From Streptomyces sp. NRRL S-87 (GTDB lineage: Bacteria > Actinomycetota > Actinomycetes > Streptomycetales > Streptomycetaceae), in NCBI RefSeq assembly GCF_000719335.1, contig NZ_JOGB01000058.1:23486-87485 (forward strand): a stretch of DNA of 64,000 nt. The letters are read 5' to 3'. Shown here in pieces: positions 59,906 to 64,000 of this stretch; position 1 is the stretch's first letter, and every line of letters begins with the position of its first letter. The position numbers and the translations under genes were made by a program. The notes beneath the pieces are model-generated. The model ran no database searches, was not told the origin of the DNA, and saw only the letters and a program-made list of their open reading frames with translations.

Positions 59906-60131
59906 CGGGCGGTCCTTCCCCCGGGTCGGTCGCCGGATCGTTTCACCGGCGCGACGGTATGGCCTGGTACTTCGTTACCTTACCTAATCTTTGACGATTT
60001 CTTGACTGGATTGCCACCTTGTGAAACGCCAGTTCGAGGAACTGCCTGACACCGCGTCCGAACGGGCGGGGTGCTGCGCCTAAGGTTGCTCCCAGCACTC
60101 CCAGGACCACCCTGCCCGACGAAGGACAGCG

Positions 60132-62936
60132 ATGCCCGCGAACGAATCCGCCCCTTCCGCCAAGAAGAAGGGACGACGCGCCCGTCTGATCGTGCTCCTC
60201 CTGGTCCTGGCGCTGCTCGCGGGGCTCGGCTACGGCGCGTACTGGACCGTGGACAGCGTCCGTGCCTCCGCCCCGCAGACCACCGGGACGATCCAGCTCA
60301 AGGGGCTGGCCGGTCAGGTCGAGGTCAAGCGCGACGACCACGGCATCCCGCAGCTCTACGCCGACAACGACGAGGACCTCTTCCGCGCACAGGGCTTCGT
60401 GCACGCCCAGGACCGGTTCTGGGAGATGGACGTGCGTCGCCACCTGACCTCCGGTCGCCTGTCGGAGATGTTCGGCGACGGCCAGGTCGAGACCGACGCG
60501 TTCCTGCGCACCCTGGGCTGGCGCCGGATCGCGCAGGCCGAGTACGACACCAAGCTCTCCCCCCGGACGAAGAAGTACCTCCAGGCGTACGCCGACGGGG
60601 TCAACGCCTGGCTGAAGGGCCGCTCCGGCAAGGACCTGTCCGTCGAGCACGCCGCCCTGAAGCTGAGCGACGACTACCAGCCCGAGGCGTGGACCCCGGT
60701 CGACTCCGTGGCCTGGCTCAAGGCCATGGCCTGGGACCTGCGCGGCAACATGCAGGACGAGATCGACCGCTCCCTGATGACGAGCCGACTCTCCAAGGAG
60801 CAGATCGAGGAGCTCTACCCGCCCTACCCCTTCGACCGGAACCGCCCGATCGTCGAGGGCGGCGGCGTCGACTCCGCCACCGAGAAGTACGACCCCAAGG
60901 GCGGCTCCGGTTCGGGCTCCGCCTCGGGCTCGGGCTCGGGCTCCTCCGCCACCGGCAGCTCGCTCGGCGGCGCCGGCCTCGGCCTGCGCACCCAGCTGTC
61001 GTCGCTGTCGGAGGCCATCGACAAGGTCCCGGCCGTCCTCGGTCCGAACGGCAGCGGCATCGGATCGAACTCCTGGGTCGTCTCCGGCAAGTACACCGCC
61101 ACCGGCAAGCCCCTGCTCGCCAACGACCCGCACCTGTCCCCGCAGCTGCCCTCCGTCTGGTACCAGATGGGCCTGCACTGCCGCACCGTCTCGGCCGCCT
61201 GCCAGTACGACGTCGCCGGCTTCACCTTCTCCGGCATGCCCGGCGTGGTCATCGGCCACAACCAGGACATCGCCTGGGGCATGACCAACCTCGGCGCCGA
61301 CGTCAGCGACCTCTACCTCGAGCAGGTCAAGCCCGACGGCTACGTGGTCGACGGCAGGACCGTGCCCTTCCGCACCCGCGAGGAGGTCATCAAGGTCGCC
61401 GGCGGCGCCAGCAAGCGGATCACCGTGCGGACCACCAACAACGGACCGCTGATCTCCGACCGCAGCGACGAGCTCGCCACCGTCGGCGAGCGCGCCCCGG
61501 TCTCCGCCTCCGCGCCCGACCGCGGCACCGGCTACGGCGTCGCGCTGCGCTGGACCGCGCTGGACCCGGGCAAGTCCATGGACGCCGTCTTCAAGCTCGA
61601 CCGCGCCAAGGACTTCCAGGAGTTCCGGGCCGCCGCCCGCGACTTCGAGGTCCCCTCGCAGAACCTGATCTACGCCGACAGCAAGGGCGAGTACGGCAAC
61701 ATCGGCTACCAGGCCCCCGGCCGCATCCCGGTGCGCGGCGCCGGCGACGGCAGCCTGCCGGCCCCCGGCTGGGACTCGAAGTACAACTGGAAGAAGTACA
61801 TCCCGCAGGACGAGCTGCCCTGGGACCGCAACCCCAAGCGCGGCTACATCGTCACCGCCAACCAGGCCGTCATAAAGAGCGCCGCCCCCCTGGCCGGCGA
61901 GGCCGGTGAGGACGGCAAGAACACCGCCGCCGGGTACCCGTACCACCTCACCACCGACTGGGGCTACGGCGCCCGCAGCCAGCGCATCAACGACCTGATC
62001 GAGGCCAAGCTGAAGGACAGCGGCAAGATCTCGACGGACGACATGCGCACCATGCAGGCGGACAACAGCAGCGAGATCGCCGCGCTCCTCACGCCCATCC
62101 TGGCCAAGCTGCCCGTCTCGGACCCCTACGTCCGCGAGGCGCAGAAGCTGCTCGAGGGCTGGAACTACACGCAGGAGCCGGACTCCGGCGCGGCCGCGTA
62201 CTTCAACGCGGTCTGGCGCAACATCCTCAAGCTGGCCTTCGGCAACAAGCTGCCCAAGGAGCTGCGGATCGAGGGCAGCTGCCTGAGCGTCCGCGCCGCG
62301 GACAGCAGCGGCCCGGCCGACGACCTGTCGGAGCTCGTCCAGGAGTGCGGCGAGCGCAGCGAGGACTCGGCGCAGCCGGACGGCGGCGACCGCTGGTTCG
62401 AGGTGGTGCGCCGCCTCGTCAAGGACGAGAAGTCCGAGTGGTGGCACACCCCGGCGACCCGCCTCGACAAGGAGACCACCACCCGCGACCAGCTCTTCGC
62501 CCGCGCGATGAAGGACGCCCGCTGGGAGCTGACCGCCAAGCTCGGCAAGGACGTCAGCACCTGGAGCTGGGGCCGCCTGCACCGGCTGACCCTCAAGAAC
62601 CAGACGATCGGCACCGAGGGCCCCGGCTTCATGCAGTGGCTCCTCAACCGGGGCCCGTGGAACCTCGGCGGCGGCGAGGCCACCGTCAACGCCACCGGCT
62701 GGAACGCGGCCTCCGGTTACGGGGTCACCTGGGTCCCGTCCATGCGGATGGTCGTCAACCTCAAGGACCTGGACAAGTCCCGCTGGATCAACCTGACCGG
62801 GGCCTCGGGGCACACCTACGACAGCCACTACACGGACCAGACGGACCTCTGGGCCAAGGGCGAGCTGCTCGACTGGTCCTTCGGCAAGGCGGCCGTGGAC
62901 AAGGCGACGAAGGACACGCTGGTCCTCAAGCCGTGA
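60132..62936 (+). CDS. Penicillin-acylase-family Ntn hydrolase
   Basis: This 934-residue protein has a basic N-terminus and one helix (IVLLLVLALLAGLGYGAYW) that anchors or exports it, the alpha-chain region (about 50-250), a Gly/Ser-rich spacer (GSGSGSASGSGSGSS near 258) and the beta-chain starting at Ser312 in GIGSNSWVVSGKYTATG; self-cleavage at Gly311-Ser312 would expose the nucleophile. LLANDPHLSPQLPSVWYQ and GVVIGHNQDIAWGMTNLGAD follow as in the family. Members cut acyl-amides such as penicillins and acyl-homoserine lactones; substrate here unknown. Confidence 0.92.
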   Translation: MPANESAPSAKKKGRRARLIVLLLVLALLAGLGYGAYWTVDSVRASAPQTTGTIQLKGLAGQVEVKRDDHGIPQLYADNDEDLFRAQGFVHAQDRFWEMDVRRHLTSGRLSEMFGDGQVETDAFLRTLGWRRIAQAEYDTKLSPRTKKYLQAYADGVNAWLKGRSGKDLSVEHAALKLSDDYQPEAWTPVDSVAWLKAMAWDLRGNMQDEIDRSLMTSRLSKEQIEELYPPYPFDRNRPIVEGGGVDSATEKYDPKGGSGSGSASGSGSGSSATGSSLGGAGLGLRTQLSSLSEAIDKVPAVLGPNGSGIGSNSWVVSGKYTATGKPLLANDPHLSPQLPSVWYQMGLHCRTVSAACQYDVAGFTFSGMPGVVIGHNQDIAWGMTNLGADVSDLYLEQVKPDGYVVDGRTVPFRTREEVIKVAGGASKRITVRTTNNGPLISDRSDELATVGERAPVSASAPDRGTGYGVALRWTALDPGKSMDAVFKLDRAKDFQEFRAAARDFEVPSQNLIYADSKGEYGNIGYQAPGRIPVRGAGDGSLPAPGWDSKYNWKKYIPQDELPWDRNPKRGYIVTANQAVIKSAAPLAGEAGEDGKNTAAGYPYHLTTDWGYGARSQRINDLIEAKLKDSGKISTDDMRTMQADNSSEIAALLTPILAKLPVSDPYVREAQKLLEGWNYTQEPDSGAAAYFNAVWRNILKLAFGNKLPKELRIEGSCLSVRAADSSGPADDLSELVQECGERSEDSAQPDGGDRWFEVVRRLVKDEKSEWWHTPATRLDKETTTRDQLFARAMKDARWELTAKLGKDVSTWSWGRLHRLTLKNQTIGTEGPGFMQWLLNRGPWNLGGGEATVNATGWNAASGYGVTWVPSMRMVVNLKDLDKSRWINLTGASGHTYDSHYTDQTDLWAKGELLDWSFGKAAVDKATKDTLVLKP

Positions 62937-62980
62937 GACGGCGGCCGCGCCCCGTGACCGGAGCGCGGCCCACGCCGTGA

Positions 62981-63022
62981 CGCCGACGCCCGGCGGAGGG
63001 ACCCCTCCGCCGGGCGTCGGCG
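62981..63022. terminator. Bidirectional terminator between acylase and 5-FCL genes
   Basis: A perfect 19-bp stem (62981-62999 with 63004-63022) surrounds the loop GACC, between convergent genes. It is the strongest hairpin I found in the window. Confidence 0.85.
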
Positions 63023-63035
63023 CGTACCGCCGCCT

Positions 63036-63635
63036 TCAGAAGCGCCGGACGCCCGACGGCGTGGCCACGGCCTGCACGGGGTGGTCGTGCGGTTCCTCCG
63101 GGACCCGTGCGACCACCTCGTCGTCGTAGAGGAGCACCACCAGCGGGGGGCGGGCCCCGGCCGCCGCGAGGCGCGCGAGCACCCGGTCGTACGAGCCGCC
63201 GCCCCGCCCCAGCCGCATGCCCCGGCCGTCCACCGCGAGCCCGGGCAGCAGCACCGCGTCGGCCCCGGTCACCGCGTCCGGTCCGAGGCGCGGCCCGGCC
63301 GGCTCCAGCAGCCGCATCTTGCCCGGGTGCGCGACCTCGGCGAGGCTGCCGGGCCCGTCGTACGCCGCCCAGTCGAGGTCGTTGTCGGGGAGCAGCACGG
63401 GCAGCAGCACGCGGCTGCCGCGCCCGCGCAGCGCGTCGAGCAGGGCCCGGGTGCCCGGCTCGGTGCCCACGGAGACGTAGGCCGCCACCGTCAAGGCCCC
63501 GGCCAGTTCGGGCAGGTCGAGGGCGCGCGCGGCGATCCGCTCGGCCGCCTCGGCCGCCGCGGCGGGTGTCAGGGCGCGGCGGGCGGCGAGCAGTTCGCGC
63601 CGCAGGTCCGCCTTGGCGGAATGATCGCTTACCAC
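63036..63635 (-). CDS. 5-formyltetrahydrofolate cyclo-ligase
   Basis: This 199-residue enzyme converts 5-formyl-THF to 5,10-methenyl-THF using ATP. It shows [17 protein letters not shown] at the start, [17 protein letters not shown] and the conserved [20 protein letters not shown] with YDR. The start is GTG at 63635. It is divergent from galU with an 83-bp spacer. Confidence 0.92.
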   Translation of the reverse strand: MVSDHSAKADLRRELLAARRALTPAAAAEAAERIAARALDLPELAGALTVAAYVSVGTEPGTRALLDALRGRGSRVLLPVLLPDNDLDWAAYDGPGSLAEVAHPGKMRLLEPAGPRLGPDAVTGADAVLLPGLAVDGRGMRLGRGGGSYDRVLARLAAAGARPPLVVLLYDDEVVARVPEEPHDHPVQAVATPSGVRRF

Positions 63636-63718
63636 TGGCTCGTCAACCCTTCTCGAATCCGCCGCACATCAACCGGAACATAACGTTCCGCACAGGTGCA
63701 GCGGCTATCGTGCGCCCC

Positions 63719-64000
63719 ATGACTCAGTCGCACCAAGTGATCACCAAGGCTGTCATCCCGGCCGCCGGCCTCGGCACCCGGTTCCTGCCGGCGACCAAGG
63801 CCACCCCCAAGGAGATGCTGCCCGTCGTCGACAAGCCGGCGATCCAGTACGTGGTCGAGGAGGCCGTGGCGGCGGGGCTGGACGACGTACTGATGATCAC
63901 CGGCCGCAACAAGCGGCCGCTGGAGGACCACTTCGACCGCAACTACGAGCTGGAGTCGGCCCTGCAGGCCAAGGGCGACGACGACCGGCTCAAGAAGGTC
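63719..64000 (+). CDS. galU: UTP-glucose-1-phosphate uridylyltransferase (partial)
   Basis: Only the first 94 codons lie in the window, and the frame is open at the edge. The sequence [20 protein letters not shown] followed by [18 protein letters not shown] is the nucleotide-binding signature of GalU. It makes UDP-glucose, a donor for the kind of polysaccharide synthesis encoded at 31340-41501, though it is far from that operon. Confidence 0.95.
   Translation, partial: MTQSHQVITKAVIPAAGLGTRFLPATKATPKEMLPVVDKPAIQYVVEEAVAAGLDDVLMITGRNKRPLEDHFDRNYELESALQAKGDDDRLKKV

Noticed and set aside
59960..59985. TTAGGTAAGGTAACG on the minus strand, considered as an iron box upstream of the antiporter
   Set aside because: Only one half matches the DmdR/IdeR consensus (about 10 of 19 positions), and no iron genes are nearby.
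1..64000. CRISPR arrays, tRNA genes and insertion sequences
   Set aside because: No regularly spaced repeats, no tRNA-like arms in the gaps and no transposase genes were seen; the repeats found are short coding tandems or extragenic elements.

Overview
The window is high-GC DNA with strong GC bias at third codon positions, GTG and ATG starts, 4-base ATGA/GTGA overlaps, an hrdD-type sigma factor, chaplins and rodlins. Together these point to a Streptomyces chromosome. I recognised no tRNA, rRNA, CRISPR array or insertion sequence.

Layout. (1) 302-10566: a one-direction operon for a ribosomally made, azole-modified peptide. It encodes a fused leader-binding/YcaO cyclodehydratase, a SagB-type dehydrogenase, a membrane-fusion secretion protein, a C39-peptidase ABC exporter and a second ABC exporter. 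A small two-helix membrane protein follows. No precursor peptide is visible inside the window. (2) 10646-20475: a secreted M6-type metalloprotease; a TetR regulator with paired palindromic operators and a DHA2 drug-efflux pump; a ring-cleavage dioxygenase behind MarR-like palindromes; a Uma2 nuclease-fold protein; sigma factor HrdD with a SigR-type promoter; and a WYL regulator divergent from a second DHA2 pump. (3) 20476-24726: an extragenic repeat, a PfkB sugar kinase with a repeat-driven insertion, a DUF6227 protein, a P1-family peptidase and a VKOR-like thiol oxidase.

(4) 24859-29967: an aerial-surface locus with one short intact rodlin, one frameshifted rodlin, three short chaplins, one long cell-wall-anchored chaplin and two unrecognised secreted proteins. 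Both rodlins carry near-consensus SigBldN promoters. (5) 30143-44712: a secreted protein, then a tightly coupled exopolysaccharide operon (two glycosyltransferases, polyprenyl-phosphate sugar transferase, O-antigen-ligase-like polymerase, MurJ-like flippase, polysaccharide deacetylase, Wzz-like protein, FemAB/GNAT-like enzyme). A secreted GH26 glycosidase and an ATP-grasp enzyme close it. Surface proteins and polysaccharide genes thus form about 20 kb that look devoted to the outer surface of the hyphae.

(6) 44767-54306: an FAD oxidoreductase, a Pro-rich protein, a PAS-GAF-SpoIIE-ATPase phosphatase, several small secreted or DUF proteins, a cytochrome P450, LtrA and MscL. (7) 54445-64000: a SAF-domain protein, two perfect DnaA boxes, methylthioadenosine phosphorylase, an FmdB zinc ribbon, an MFS transporter, a cation/proton antiporter that seems to start at CTG, a penicillin-acylase-family protein, 5-formyltetrahydrofolate cyclo-ligase, and the first 94 codons of galU, cut by the window end.
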